NCBI GenBank assembly: GCA_038373865.1
Contig: JAXGGA010001023.1
Location: 62,001 to 126,000, forward strand
Length of the DNA: 64,000 nt
Reading direction: 5' to 3'
Source: Uloborus plumipes
Taxonomy: Eukaryota; Arthropoda; Arachnida; Araneae; Uloboridae
The notes beneath the pieces are model-generated. The model was not told the DNA's origin. It saw only the letters and a list, made by a program, of their open reading frames with translations, and did no database searches. A program made the translations under genes and the position numbers. Shown in pieces: positions 10,967 through 22,980 of this stretch; position 1 is the first letter of the stretch, and the number at the start of each line of letters is the position of its first letter.

Positions 10967-11778
10967 GAAGATCGCCAAATCCTGCGTACGGCTGTGACGC
11001 ATGTTACTGCATGACTGCATCTGCGGCTGATATTCGATCTGCAGTTGGTACCGCCGTGACCCAAAGAACGGTAAGAAATCGTTTACTTCGAGGACGGATC
11101 CGAACCAGGCACCTTGTAGCCTGCATTCCATTGACTGCAAACCATTGCCGTTTGCGATAGCAGTGGTGTCAAGACAGAGCTCACTGGAAGTCGGAGTGGA
11201 GATCTGTTGTAATTTCTGATGAAAACAAATTCTGCGTTGGTGCCAGTGATGGCTGTATGTTGGTCAGAAGGAGGCCAGGGGACAGTTAGTATCCAATCTG
11301 TCTGCGGCCTAGACACACGGGACCTACACCTGCAGCCATGGTCTCGGGAGCAATTTCTTATGACAGCAGGAGCATTCTTGTGGTTATCCCAAACACACTG
11401 ACTGCAAATTTGTCGTCAGTCTGGGAATTTAACCTATAATACAGCCCTTCATGAGTAGCATTTAAGGGGGAGTTTTCCAACGGGATAACGCTCGCCCTCA
11501 CACCGCTGCTGTAACGCAATGTGCTCTACAGAGTGCTGACATGTTACCATGACCTGCAAGATCCCCAGATCTGTCTCTAATTGATCACGTATGGGGTATC
11601 ATTGGACATCAACTCCTGCATCATCTACAGTCAGCAATGACTGTCCTAGTATTGACACAACAAGTGCAAAAAGCATGGCACTCTATACCACAAAGTGACA
11701 TTTCGGCACCTGAATGACACAATGCATGCACGCTTGTTGGCTTGCCTTCAAAATTCTGGAGGTTACACCGGCTATTAA
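10967..11778 (+). pseudogene. Tc1 transposase, catalytic part (broken)
   Basis: This is the continuation of the 4435 fragment beyond the Gypsy insertion. Recognisable pieces are the DNARPHTAAVT block (about 11490), SPDLSLIDHVW with the catalytic Glu replaced by Asp, and the C-terminus GGYTGY before TAA. Several stops and frameshifts occur. By my count 32 residues separate the second catalytic Asp from the last acidic residue. Confidence 0.75.
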
Positions 11779-12041
11779 AGTAACATAATTTCACATTTGC
11801 ACAGAATTTTCTTGAGCTTAAATAAGCCAGTGATCTTGTACATTCAATCAATTAAACATGTTAACTAGACAATTGCATAACCTAAATTTCATTACTCTAC
11901 AGTAATTTTTTTCTTGGTGTTGGGGTTTTTTTCCCGACAGTGTATTTTATTACTGGCAACTCTAGGCTTTGTTGGTCATTATCATTTGTTGGTAGAATTT
12001 CTCAATTTATTCTAGTATTCTAAGATTAATCAAGTAAAAAT

Positions 12042-12809
12042 CTGGTATGGACCCCACACTACTTCCTTTTACGTGTAAATTTCTTAGTAGTTGCCTTAAG
12101 TGTTAAAAAAAGTGCTTGGAGTGAGCAAGATAACAAGTCAAATATTTACTCCACTAATCTGCCACGAAACAATGCAAAAAATGTTTTACAACGGTTAACT
12201 TTCTAAGTATTGATGATTTTAATATCATTCAGTGAATTTTTCGCAAAATATCGCCAATAGCGCCAAGTTGAACCCAAATTCAAAAAATAATTTTTTCGCC
12301 AAGTGTTTTTCGCCAACTTAGCGATATGTCGCCAAATTTGCGTCAAACACTTGGCGACAAAAAGCTTGGCAACATATCGCCTAGTGGTCACGCCAATTCA
12401 TCTATATCACTTGAGTCTGTGCATTGAAATTAACACTGATTTACCCCAAAAAAGGGTTAACACACCCCCTTGGGAACATTCGAATGCAACCCCAAAGGGA
12501 GGTGCACAACTAGACCATCCTCAGAGCCTACATACCAAGCTAGAAGCTTCTACGGCGTATAGTTTTTGAGTTATGCGACACACATACGCACATACGTACA
12601 TACAGACGTCACGAGAAAACTCGTCGTAATTAACTCGGGGGTGGTTGAAAAGGATTTTTCGGCTGCTCATATGTTGGTAGGTGCATATGCACGTGCTGAC
12701 AGGTCGAAAAAACTACTGAACATTCATTCGGGATGAACAAAATCAAAATTTAGACTCAAATTTGAGTGATTTTTTTTCGCGATCACAATACTTCCTTTAC
12801 TACGTAAAA
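12042..12809 (-). repeat. R-family interspersed repeat, longest copy
   Basis: It contains iterated TTGGCGA...TATCGCCAA-type palindromic modules and a GGGTTGCATTCGAATG segment. It is flanked by aagtaaaaatc on both sides, a candidate 11-bp target duplication. Shorter copies lie in opposite orientation at about 18625-19010 and 41165-41625. No coding sequence; class unknown. Confidence 0.6.
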
Positions 12810-12827
12810 AGAAGTAAAAATCCGCTA

Positions 12828-13140
12828 TTAGATGCACTTATTTAGATGCATCAGCTTGTAATATAGTAACATAGTTTATATAATATGTTTTAGCCTTTAG
12901 TTTTAAAAATAGTACTAATATATTGCATTTATATTTGCAAAGAACGTGGATTTTATCTTTTATTCAGAGTTATATACGAACAGCTGAAACACTGGAACAC
13001 ATCAACGTGTAATTTAGCCGGTAGTTTCAACAATAGTATTAAATATATCACTTTTATGTTTGTAAAGAACGTGAATTTTATCTTTTATTCAGAGTTACAT
13101 ACAGACAAACCCACAAGTGAAACTAATAAAAGCGTACTAA
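12828..13140 (-). repeat. Repeat with internal ~150-bp duplication, upstream of exon 2
   Basis: The segment 'aagaacgtg.attttatcttttattcagagtta' occurs twice (about 12940 and 13068). The same repeat, inverted, flanks the MITE at 53337-54900 just upstream of exon 7. No coding capacity. Confidence 0.6.
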
Positions 13141-13197
13141 AAAAAAGTTTGTAAACACCGCTAAACACCATTCTAATCTCGATTCTCGGCTTTGCAG

Positions 13198-13462
13198 CAT
13201 CCTGGTGGGCTCCCCGAACGAGACCGTGAACTTCGTCTCCGGCCTCGGCTCCACGGTCGCCTTCTGGGCTCCCGAGGGCAACGGCTCCGCCCTGTACGCC
13301 GCCTCCACCTACGACGACCGCCCCCTGCAGTGGAGCCCCGCCTCCGTCTCCAAGAGGCTCCTCCTCCGCGAGGGGGCAGGCTACGCCTTCCGGTACGCCC
13401 ACCGCACCGACAAGGAGTTCTCCGGGATCAACTTCGCACAGCCCTACAAGAAGTCCTACAAG
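13198..13462 (+). CDS. Coding exon 2: sema domain
   Basis: The acceptor is cggctttgcag before CATCCTG and the donor is AAG before gtgagt. The first base completes the phase-2 codon from exon 1 (AG plus C, serine), and 88 full codons follow to a phase-0 end. It encodes about residues 125-213, with ILVGSPNETVNFVS at the start and SGINFAQPYKKSYK at the end. This fits a middle sema-propeller segment. N-glycosylation sequons NET and NGS are present. Codons are strongly G/C-ending, unlike the AT-rich flanks. Confidence 0.85.
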
Positions 13463-13812
13463 GTGAGTTTGTATTCCACATCGGAATAAGACCACTGCAT
13501 AGACGAGCCAACACATCGGCTTAAGTCAACGCCTCCTTAATACTAAATGCATACTACATTTGCTTCGCTGCCGTCGACGTTGGTTCCACTTTAAGTGACA
13601 CCTTGCGGCAAACCGATAATGCCGTTGTTATGGTCATAAATTCAAACAATATTCGAATTTAATTTTTAAATTTAAATTCAGATGAACCAATCGTTAATTT
13701 CTCTTTCTCGAAGAACTCCGGTAAATGGCTGTGCTTTGCGAACCAAGCCCGAAATTTTGCTCTGTGCTAAAAACCAGAAATCAGCAAGCATTTAGTATTT
13801 AGGAGGCGTTGC

Positions 13813-14045
13813 TAAGTTTGACCACTTTGGATCCGGCGCGTGTCTGAGTGGTTGTCTTTTCTGGCTAGTGATCGCGTTTTGGTCTTTTTTCACTGTGAGC
13901 AATTATGAGCGGCAGGTGAATTTGGCCTTGTCCCGAAACTTTCTGGCAACCCCAGATGATATTGAAAGTAAAAGTAAACAAGTTGGATCCAAAGGGGTCG
14001 AACTTAGACTGGATGCGTCGGCCCGTCCATATAGAGGCTCTATGT
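13813..14045 (+). mobile_element. T-family MITE copy 1 (left end truncated)
   Basis: Full copies of this ~280-bp element have ~50-bp inverted ends (..gacgcatcaagattaagtt.. and complement) around a core with TGTCTTTTCTGG and AGTAAAAGTAAA. This copy lacks the outer left terminus. 13463-13812 shows nothing recognisable. Confidence 0.7.
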
Positions 14046-14548
14046 TAGGAGTGAGGTGCGATGACGTGTCCCTTTGGGAACACGTGTCACCCTCAACCGT
14101 TGTCGCGTGACGGACATATTGCACGGCAGGTTTCCCGGTTTCGCGGGATTCCTTTGTCACGTGTCCTGGCAGCTTTCCATTCTCAGGTGACAGGCCGTCT
14201 CGTTTTACGTTCGTCGAGATCCCATTATCACGTGACAGTCCATCCCACGTATTCCCATTGTCCCATGACATGCCTATTTTCCTTATTTCACTTGGCTAAG
14301 GTCACTCTGTTGACGAGCCCACGCAAGTACTGTCTGACTGCGTATTGTGCGCCTGGCAGCCACGAACGCTTCCATTTGAAAAAGGGGAGATAGGTTTAGG
14401 ATGCGCACTTCCCGATGCCTTCAGTTTTTGTTCGCTTGCTACGTCCTCGTTGCATTTCCCTTCTATTTCGAGAAAGTCAGAAGAGACTTGGCGCGTGCGT
14501 AGATTCGACGGAGGTATCGCGAAAAAATGTTACACAGTATTGAAGAAC

Positions 14549-14738
14549 CACGTCGGATCCAGCGCGTTGTCTTTTCTGGCGAGTGATCGCGTTTTGGTGA
14601 TTTCTCACCCTGAGTGCGCGTGAATTTGGCACAGCTTGGCAATGCCCCGAAACGTTTCTCTAGTAACCTTAGCTTAACAACAATGAAAAATGGGACCCAA
14701 ACTTAAGCTGGTGCGTCGGCTTGTGTATATATCGCCTG
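14549..14738 (+). mobile_element. T-family MITE copy 2 (degenerate)
   Basis: It shares the core (ggatccagcgcg, tcttttctggcgagtgatcgcg) and right end (gtgcgtcgg..tgtatatatcg) with the other T copies. 14353-14505, just upstream, resembles the 195-bp insert at 34953-35147. 14740-15430 shows only low-complexity sequence. Confidence 0.6.
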
Positions 14739-16119
14739 TGTTCGGCAAATGGAGAATTTTCCCCCTCCCAAAAATTTTAGTTCGGGGGCACCAAAGGTAA
14801 TATTTTTTTTGAAGGAGGGGGAAGACTCCCGATGCTCCCACCACTTCCTCTAAAAATTGGATTCTTAAAGCAGGAATCTCAGTGCCAAGAAGAAAAAAAT
14901 ACAGCTCAATATTTTGTTGGCTTCAAAAGATTTCATCAGTATAAAAATGTCATACTTAAAAATGTCATACTAGCGGGGGGGGGGGGGGCTGAATGCAGCA
15001 GACTTGCCGTATGTAGATATTTTCAATGCATGATGAACCAGGGCCGTATTTGAGGGCTGGGTTTTTAGGGTTCAAACCCCTACGAAAATTTTCAAAACTA
15101 TTCCAAAATATGCTTTTTAATGCTCCTTTTTGCTGAAAAAGCAAAAAAGAGCATTACTGGTTTGCTGACACTATTATTACTATTTTTTTTCTTTCTTTTT
15201 TTTTTTTCATTTTTAATTTTATCTGAAAAATGTAATTATCCTAATTGAATGACAGTACAAATTGATTAATCTGCAGTACTTATCTTTATTGTGGTTTTTG
15301 CAAACATAATTTCATACTCCACAGTATTTTTTTAACTGGGGTGAATCAGAATTTTTTACTTCATTGGAAAGAAATGTTATTATTTTATTTTTCATGTTCA
15401 TGCCCCTCAAGCATCTACTGTACCAAAAAGCAATAACATGATATCAAATTTTATTCATCGTATAGATTTCGCGAGGAATGAGTTGGTACAACGATAATCG
15501 GGTTGAGGAGCGCAACCCAGTTCGTCGGATGCCCTCTTCCGCGACGAGAGAGACTCTTCTGTCGATGGCGTCACGTGCTCCGTTCCGAAGTGCTTTTTCG
15601 GATTCTGTTGAAGCTCATTCGAGTGGGGTGGGAACGGCCTCCACTCGTGTTCCAGCGACATCACACCGCATTCGTTTCCGATACAGCTCACCTGACGGGT
15701 GCCGCTCGAAATATCACAGTCGCGAAAACCTTCGTGACGTTAACGTTGACATCAAATATTCTTCTAAATTGAAAAAATGTCATACTAAAGACAGACTTAT
15801 GTGGCGTTTTTTTCAGTCGGCGTGTTCAGATCATCTGTATGTGAAGCGATGAAACGAACGATGCACGGTTGGATCCACGGACCTCCGCGATGATAAGTCA
15901 GTGCTTCATTGCTGAGCCGAAATGAAGGCCACTATCAGAATCGTACGTAGACTTTGTTGCGCCCCCCCCATACCCCTATTAAGCTGCAAAAAAAAAAAAA
16001 AAAAAGAAAATAAACAATCCCGTATAGCTCATAGCTCTACTCTCGGCTCATAGTGCTCTCTCTAATACATAGTGCGCCCTCGAACCTCGTGCGCATGCAC
16101 CGCGGGGCTGTGTGCGCTA

Positions 16120-16690
16120 CTGGCCACTGCATGGACGAGCCGATGCAACCACTTCGAGTTCGACCCCTCTGGGTTCAGCGCGTGTCCGGGTGATGTTCTT
16201 ATCCGGCGAGGGAGCTCGTTTCGCTGAGTAAAAACACAGCGAACAACGAAATAAGGGCACGACCGTTTCATCCGACGAAGTCGTTTTTCGGAAGTGACGG
16301 ACGGAGGTGAAACATTTCGAGCATTCGCACTAGCTGCGTCCGAAAGTCACGTGACTATTCCCCCACTCATTACAAAGACGCGCACCTGCCGAGAGCCAAT
16401 GAAGTTGTTACCGAAAAATCGGACGGCTGTCGGAGCCGACGACATCCAGCATTCTAGAACGGTGACGGAAGCCGATGATTCAGCGTGCTGTCGTGGCAAC
16501 GGATTTCGAAAACCAGTTTCGTAGCGAAAAATTCAGTTCGGATAGCCGGATCGGTCGTAGTGTGAATAGCGCTACAATGTGGCGAAGTGCGGCGATGTCC
16601 GAAACGTTGCCTTGGCTCCGCAACAGTGGAGAATCGAAAGTAAAAGCAAATGAGTTGGATCTACAAAGGGGTCGAACTCAGTCGAGGGGT
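16120..16690 (+). mobile_element. T-family MITE copy 3 (divergent, expanded)
   Basis: The left end (gccactgcatggacgagccgatgc) and right end (gtaaaagcaaatgagttgga, ggggtcgaactcag) match the T family. The interior is longer and divergent. The neighbouring 15430-16100 and 16700-17880 stretches hold no gene I recognise. Confidence 0.45.
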
Positions 16691-17388
16691 CCAGATCCCG
16701 CCCCCCCCCCGAATAAATGAGGATTGAATCTCCTCAATAATTGACACTCGGACCCCTTTTCGGGGGAAGATAAAATTTCATTATTGTTTCTGAGAAATTA
16801 TTACTGTTTAAATTTAAAAAGATGACAGTCACGGTTTACGGCAAAATCTCGAGTCTCAATCAACGTCAAAGGTACGAATACTTCAAGACAATCCCTCTTC
16901 AACTTACCACAGACAATTTTGCAACACTTGGTGGCATGTTGAAAAAGCTCGATGCACGCGTACCACATCGGAGGTGCAACGTTTACAACCCCCGGAGATG
17001 TGAAAATCACTACAGAAACGCGAAGCCCATTCTTGCGCCTTATCCTAACTGTAAGGGCTGTACAACAATTACATGCTAAAAACACAATGACTGCATAAAA
17101 AGAACCCGTGAAACAGATGCTTAAAGCAAGCCTCCACCCGCAAAAGATATTTCTCTCTGTTTCGTGGACTGTCAAGATCTTGGCCCATAATGAGTTCCTT
17201 CAGCGGGTCCAGACCATAAATATGAATGTTTACCGTCGTTATTTGAATAAATAACACACGAATCTTCTGATAAAACCACCAGTACTAGTCAATAGGTTTA
17301 GTCTCAGACTCCTGCAACATTGATCACATTTTGCTGCCTCGATAGGTTCCCGGCAAAACATTCATGCTTTGGGGTATGAATTTCTGTA

Positions 17389-17480
17389 GTATTCACCTTA
17401 ATCTCCGGACTTGGCTCTGATGAACTTCTACATGATTCGTCAATTGGTCAGATTTTTAAGGGAGAACCGTCCCCGAATGA
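17389..17480 (+). pseudogene. Possible mariner transposase scrap
   Basis: A short reading SPDLALMNFYM resembles the mariner SPDLAPCDFYLF block, interrupted by a stop. It is too short to be sure. Confidence 0.25.
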
Positions 17481-18021
17481 TGATGCTATGATTTAGGGTG
17501 CTTTTTTTTTTGACTTTTTAGTCATCAGAGGAGACAGCAGCGTAGCCAAGCCGCGAATATGGTTCATAACTCCTCAATGAGGTAATGAATGTATATATTC
17601 ATATGCAGATGGGCATACATGTGGTGTGCATGTAAAATTGCGTCTTTTAGACTTTGACTTTCGGAAAAATTTCGTCAGAGAGCCACCGATCCCGATTGCC
17701 TCTGCCTAATATCAAAGATAACCAAAAATTTCATTTTTAGGACTTTAGTTTTGGATCTTTTTCTGTTTAGAGCTGCTTACCCGCCTACTTCGAACAAATA
17801 TGTCCAAAATTTGGTGTTTGGGACTTCAATTTTACGTTCCTTAAGAACATGATCTCCTCTCGCGTTATCTAACGTTACCTAAGATGTGTTTTTTTTTTTT
17901 TTTTTGTTGAATGTCTCTTCATGAAAGAGAGCCACGGGCTCTCGCTCAGCAATGCCAGAGATGGCTTTGAAATGACGCTTTTAGAGCCTTTATGTTGAAA
18001 AATATATAGGGAGAGCACTTC

Positions 18022-18296
18022 ACACACTCCAGGGTCCCACGTACCTGCCACAACTCGTGGTTTAACCGGGATAGGGCACTGAAGAGCGCTCTGTTCTTTT
18101 TGAACCAGAACCAAGGGTCGAGCAAACCCTTGGCCCAGCACCCCTGGAGGTATCGTTTGAGGACTTTGTGACCACGACATTTTTATCGTCCCCAGCCACC
18201 ATTAATCAAGACGGTGGATCTTTGATCGGCTGAAATCGAACCCGGGTCCCTCCGGTCACGAGTCCGACGCCTTACCGATCAGGCTACCACGGCCCT
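18022..18296 (-). mobile_element. tRNA-derived SINE (family 1), copy 1
   Basis: Reading the minus strand, the head GGGCCGTGGTAGCCTGATCGG carries an A box and GGGTTCGATTTC is a B box. A body shared with 35615-35867, 46034-46303 and 61845-62134 follows. An imperfect duplication of gggagagca flanks it. Confidence 0.8.
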
Positions 18297-18624
18297 GGGG
18301 AGAGCATTCGAACTCTATCCCTTCCCATGAGGGCACACCAGACACAGCCTTATATATGCATTTTTGGTTCTTCAATTTGAAAAAAATTCTGTGGAGACCA
18401 CCTAACCTAACGTTTCTTATGGATCTGCTCCACATCAGCAGAAAACGCGACCGAAACCGAAGGCAAAAACCGAAAATCCGGCTACTTTCCATCGGAACAC
18501 TATTTAATCCATTTTGCGTTTCTGCTTTACGTCAATGTGGAGCTTAGCGTATAGTCTAAAATTGCGTTTCTGGAACACTTCAACATTAGAAATTTCTGCA
18601 CTGCAAAAACCAAGGGAGTCATCA

Positions 18625-19010
18625 CCATTCAACATCATGATGTTATGATTTGGCGACCACTTGGCTATGTATCGCCAAGTTTTCGGTCGCCAAGTGTTTG
18701 TCACAAACCTGGCGATATATCCCCAAGTTAGAGATCAATTTGGCCTAAAAACATTATTTTTTGAATTCTTGTCAGTTTGGCGCTATCGGCGATATTTTGC
18801 GAATAATCCACTGAATGATGTTAAACTCGGCGATATTTAGATGATAAATCATTGTAAAATATTTTTTTCCATTGAATCGCGACAAAATATGGGTGTAAAC
18901 ATGTGAATTGTTATTTTGTTCACTCTAAGGAACTATTTTTACACTGAAAACATCTATTACGAAATTTAAACGTTAAAGCAAGTAGTGTGGTGTCCACACC
19001 AGATTTTTTT
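18625..19010 (+). repeat. R-family repeat, copy 2
   Basis: It carries the same GGCGATATTTTGCGAA, 'actgaatgatgtta' and 'gtgtccacaccagattttt' blocks as the copies at 12042 and 41165. 19011-19358 shows nothing else apart from a short duplication of 'ggcagcactacatcaac' at about 19321-19357. Confidence 0.6.
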
Positions 19011-19358
19011 CTAAAAATAAGTAAGGGATACAAGTAAGGGATACTTGTTTATTACTTGCTGATCTTGACGAACTGGAAAAATAGGATCGCTGAAGCAATT
19101 GCTCCTTTGATTGCATACGAACTATCGCGTGATTGGCAATGCAGTTAGGGTACATATTGTCCTGTTGTAATTTCTATTCTGCAGTTACTTGGTTTCTATA
19201 GCAGTTCTTGGAATGATTTACATTTGTATTTTTTTCCCCTTTTGTGGCATTTTTACTCCTGGAAAAAAACACGTTTTAAACTCCACTTTTCTCTTTGAAC
19301 CATCTCGCAGTACTGTATCAACGGCAGCACTACATCAACGGCAGCACTACATCAACGG

Positions 19359-19612
19359 GCTGAAGCATCAAGCTTAAGTTTGACCACTTTAGATCCAGCG
19401 TGTATTTCAGTCTTTGTCTTTTTTGCTAGTTATCGCGTTTTGGTAAACTTTTCACTGTCAGCAATTCTTAGCGGCACATGAATTTGGCAAAGCTTGGCCA
19501 TGTCCCACAACTTTTAATGAACAATCGAAAATAAAAGTAAATGGATTGTATCCAAAGTAGTCAAACTGAAGCTGATGAGTTGGCCTGTGTACATAGTGGC
19601 TCTACCATCAAT
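19359..19612 (+). mobile_element. T-family MITE copy 4
   Basis: Both halves of the T element are readable (gcatcaagcttaagtttgacc at the left, tagtggctc at the right) with moderate divergence. 19613-20122, up to exon 3, shows nothing recognisable. Confidence 0.6.
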
Positions 19613-20122
19613 GATCCCAAACTGCTCTAATTGCGCCGCTGAATACCATCTGTTCCAAATCGCTTCAAAACTTTTTTTTTTGCTTACTTTGCGCCCGAAC
19701 TGCGCCAAAGCGCTTTCGTTGCAAAAATCGACTTTTTAATGCGAATTAATTACTGAAATCTGTGTTTGAATTGTGTATATTTTATTTCTGTTTCAGTCTC
19801 AATGTTTTAAATTCTTAAAATCGTCGGAAAATAGCGTCAGGATCTGTGCATGCAATCTTTTTGCATCCAAGCAGATATTTTCTGAGTGGTCTAGAAAGCT
19901 TTAACTCATATTTTATCGCATTATTTTTCATCCAAACTAAAAGTTTTATTTTTTTGAAACTTTTCTGCTCCGAAAGGTGCTCCCAAAGACTCTGAAGCTA
20001 TTGGGATCACTGTATCATGTAAAACAAACATCCTTCCTTTCTACCTAGGTCTCACACTATTGAAAGGTGCCAACTCGTGACGGTCGCACCGTATACTCAT
20101 GTTCCAAAACTCTTTCCCGCAG

Positions 20123-20590
20123 GTGGACTACATCGCCGGGTTCGCCCACGGCGACTTTGCCTACTTTCTGACCACACAGCCCGTGTCCGCGGAGTCGACG
20201 GCCTACGAGACGCGGCTGGCCCGCGTCTGCACGCGGGACCCCAAGTTCTTCTCCTACACGGAGGTGCCCCTGGCCTGCCGGCTGGGCGGGCAGCCCTACC
20301 TCTACAACCTGGCGAGCGCCGCCCACGTGGGCGTGGCCTCACCCGCCCTCCGCAACCGCCTCAAGCTGGGGCGGGGCGCGGGGGCGGTGCTCTTCGTGGC
20401 CTTCGCCAGCGCGCTGCCCAATCACGGGCGCGCCGTGGTGGACGAGAGGCGGGGCTCCGTCATCTGCTCCTTCCCATTGGCTGCCGTGGAGGCCGCCTTC
20501 GCCAACGCCACCAGGGACTGCGCCAGGGCCGAGCCGAGGACGCGCCTGCTCAAGCACGTGGTGGGCGACGACATCCCCTGCATCGCCAGG
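20123..20590 (+). CDS. Coding exon 3: sema domain core
   Basis: The acceptor is tctttcccgcag before GTGGACTAC and the donor is AGG before gtgagt. It has 156 codons, phase 0 at both ends, residues about 214-369. The start VDYIAGFAHGDFAYFLTTQ and the segment DPKFFSYTEVPLAC match the conserved sema block shared by plexins and MET/RON. VICSFPL corresponds to the later conserved Cys-containing strand. No dibasic or furin-like cluster follows the VPLAC cysteine, where vertebrate MET is cleaved into alpha and beta chains. One NAT sequon is visible. This is the longest and clearest exon. Confidence 0.92.
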
Positions 20591-21149
20591 GTGAGTGACC
20601 CAGGATGTTGTCAATTGACTTTATTTGTTTATCATTTGTTATATGTTTTACTATACTCGACTGCAACCTTTCTTGACTATAGAGAAATAAGCTGAGGGGC
20701 CAAGCAAAGGAAGTAGTTCCTTGCGCGGTGTCCGAATTTCGGGTGAAATTAGATCCTGCCCTTTAGAAATCGGATTAAAGTGTTTCATCTACGCATATGT
20801 AGCCTTTTTTTTGTCATAATATTTGTAATTTTCTTTATATTTTCAATTTTATGGACGGAGTAGCGCGGAAGTGTACATCCATTTGAATCGAGCGCGTCAG
20901 CCAATAGGAGTTCACACACAGATCTCCTCTTATTCGCCAAGAAGGTTTCTGTTAACTCCGTTTTTCTTCCGCGCGCAGTGACTTCAGTGTCAACTTAAGT
21001 TGCTGTGGAGTATGCACGTTTTGGTCTACAAATGTTTCGCATGTGTTTTAGACTTCAATTGCGAAAAGTATCCCTGAACCTCCATTCTGCTTACGGTTCA
21101 TGATAAAGAACCGTGACTGCTGTTCGGAAGTATAGCTAGTACGTTACGC

Positions 21150-22000
21150 GGACGAGTCTTTTTTAGGACTGAACTGGGCAGTCATACTAATAAAAGTACA
21201 CACCACCCCGAGTATCTCAGGCAGCTCGCTTCGGAAACAATCAATGATATACCCAGTAAGGCCTTGCAGATCTATACTGATGGAAGCAGGAGTGATGGAG
21301 CTATCTCTGGTAGCGGGGTTCACATTTGGCATGGGAGTGGCATTAGGACTAGTAGAAGAAACCCGGACTACTGCTCTGTTTTTCGGGCCGAACTCCTAGC
21401 CATTGAGGAGGCCCTGATGTACTGTGTCAACTAGAATATCAATACTGACATTTGGATTTTGAGTGACAGCCGAAGCTCTATCCAACACTTATATGAATGG
21501 TGGAGACATGGAGACAGAACTATTGGTAGCATTGTCTAACAATTGAGATCATTGAGCACCAATAACAAGATTTATTTTCAGTGGGTTCCTTCTCACGTGA
21601 ACGTCAGTGGTAATGAAATTGCGGATGGACCAGCTAGACAAGGCAGTCTTAAAGACCCTACAGATATCGGATATCTTACTTATTGCTTCGAAGGCCAAGA
21701 TTAATGTAAACACTGTTTGGAAAAAATCTCCTGTTCATGACTGGCACGAAGGTTATCGTTCTGGTGCTGCTCCAACTTGGACCAATAGCAGAAGCTCTGG
21801 CCAGGTTCCGCAGCGGGCATCTTCGTTCTCTACGTTACGAGTCAGGGTCTAAATTTTCCTCTCCCTGCCCGAGTTGTAACATTTCTCGTGCTGCTCCCGC
21901 TCATATTTTGTCGTGCATTGGCTGCCTGAAGAGCCAATTGTTTTCCTCCTCCGAGTTGCTTCTTGAGAAATGGCTTTCTCACGGGTTCGTAGACTTGATT
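21150..22000 (+). pseudogene. 5'-truncated non-LTR retrotransposon (LINE), RNase H region
   Basis: RNase H motifs are readable over several frames: IYTDGS (about 21272), FRAELLAIEEAL, ILSDSRSSIQHL, and WVPSHVNVSGNEIADG. They are followed by a C-terminal cysteine motif CPSCNIS...HILSCIGC. A stop at about 21432 and frameshifts show it is dead. The arrangement fits I/Jockey-type LINEs with an RNase H domain. 20591-21149 and 22001-22475 show nothing recognisable. Confidence 0.75.
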
Positions 22001-22475
22001 TAGATGATTCTGTCTGACAAGTGGGATAAGTTACGACAACACAACACCATTGTGCTTGCATCAAAGGGAGTCCCTTGTATCCGACCCTGACCCTACCTCT
22101 ATTTCCTCTCGTATGATTGAACGCTGGATCCGCGAATCATTGCGACGCGAAGAGTTCACCGAATTGAAATACAGCAGATGTATTGCTCGTTTACCAGGTG
22201 AAGGCACCGCATTCGTCACGTGGTATCTGATGATTGCTGTTTTCAGAAGGAGGCTTATTTTGCCATAAAATCAGCAGTTTTTGAAATTTGAGAGCAGCAA
22301 AAGTCCCAAAACATACAGGAAGTGGCAGAGATGGGTCTCCCTCTTAGCCAGGTACGAGCCCCAATGACTTCTTTCTGTCGAGGCACTTGAAAGACCAGGC
22401 GTGCCCCCACAATCCAGAAACAATCGAACAAACAACTGGAGCAGTGCATCTCTCCTGCTCCTGAAGCCATACCGC

Positions 22476-22868
22476 CTGAAGCGCGATTCAGATTGCGAGC
22501 GAAACGCGCCGGCGAAGCGAACTTTTCCCCGCGAAACCGGTTTCGGGAATGCGTTTCCATGACGACGCGGCGAACATTCGCCTGTCGCGAGCGATCTAGC
22601 ATGCTAGATATTTTTGCGTGCGAAAGGCGAGCGAAATTGGGCAACGAGAGCGACAGCCAGTCAGAGGGAAGGCGCCATCTTTGCTCTGTTTTGAGCGCGT
22701 GCACATCCGATTTCATTGGCTCTCGCGAGTTGCGCGCTCTTTATTTTTAGTGGGTGAATACCATCACGTGACTTTCGCCCGCATCTTGTATGAATTATCG
22801 GAATTTTTCACCTGCGAGCAAAAAACGCTTCGTTCGTTCGCGTCGCACGCAATCTGAATCGGCCTTGA
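22476..22868. mobile_element. MITE with ~25-bp inverted ends
   Basis: The left end ctgaagcgcgattcagattg recurs inverted at the right end (about 22845-22868). The interior is GC-rich and non-coding. No clear target duplication; superfamily unknown. Confidence 0.55.
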
Positions 22869-22980
22869 GACGGTTTCTGGTCATTTCGCTCTGCTGCGCT
22901 ACATTACTGCTGCGCATGGTGGATATGCGGAAAATATCGCAGTTCAGATTTTTTCAAAGACAGCAGCTTCGCCTGCACAG

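Larger units (their letters stand above)
4199..11942 (+). mobile_element. Tc1-like transposon carrying a nested Gypsy element
   Basis: Related inverted ends (..ccagcaccaagaaag / cttggtgttgggg..) sit at 4199 and 11942 beside TA dinucleotides. The Gypsy element at 4655-10962, flanked by the 4-bp repeat gaag, was inserted later. Without it the transposon would be about 1.4 kb, a normal Tc1 size. Confidence 0.75.

Noticed and set aside
14061..14393. 110-codon ORF downstream of T copy 1
   Set aside because: No motif, overlaps an antisense ORF of similar length and contains repeat S sequence.
16822..17079. 85-codon ORF with several cysteines
   Set aside because: No recognisable family, no splice or codon-use resemblance to the receptor exons, and an overlapping longer antisense frame.
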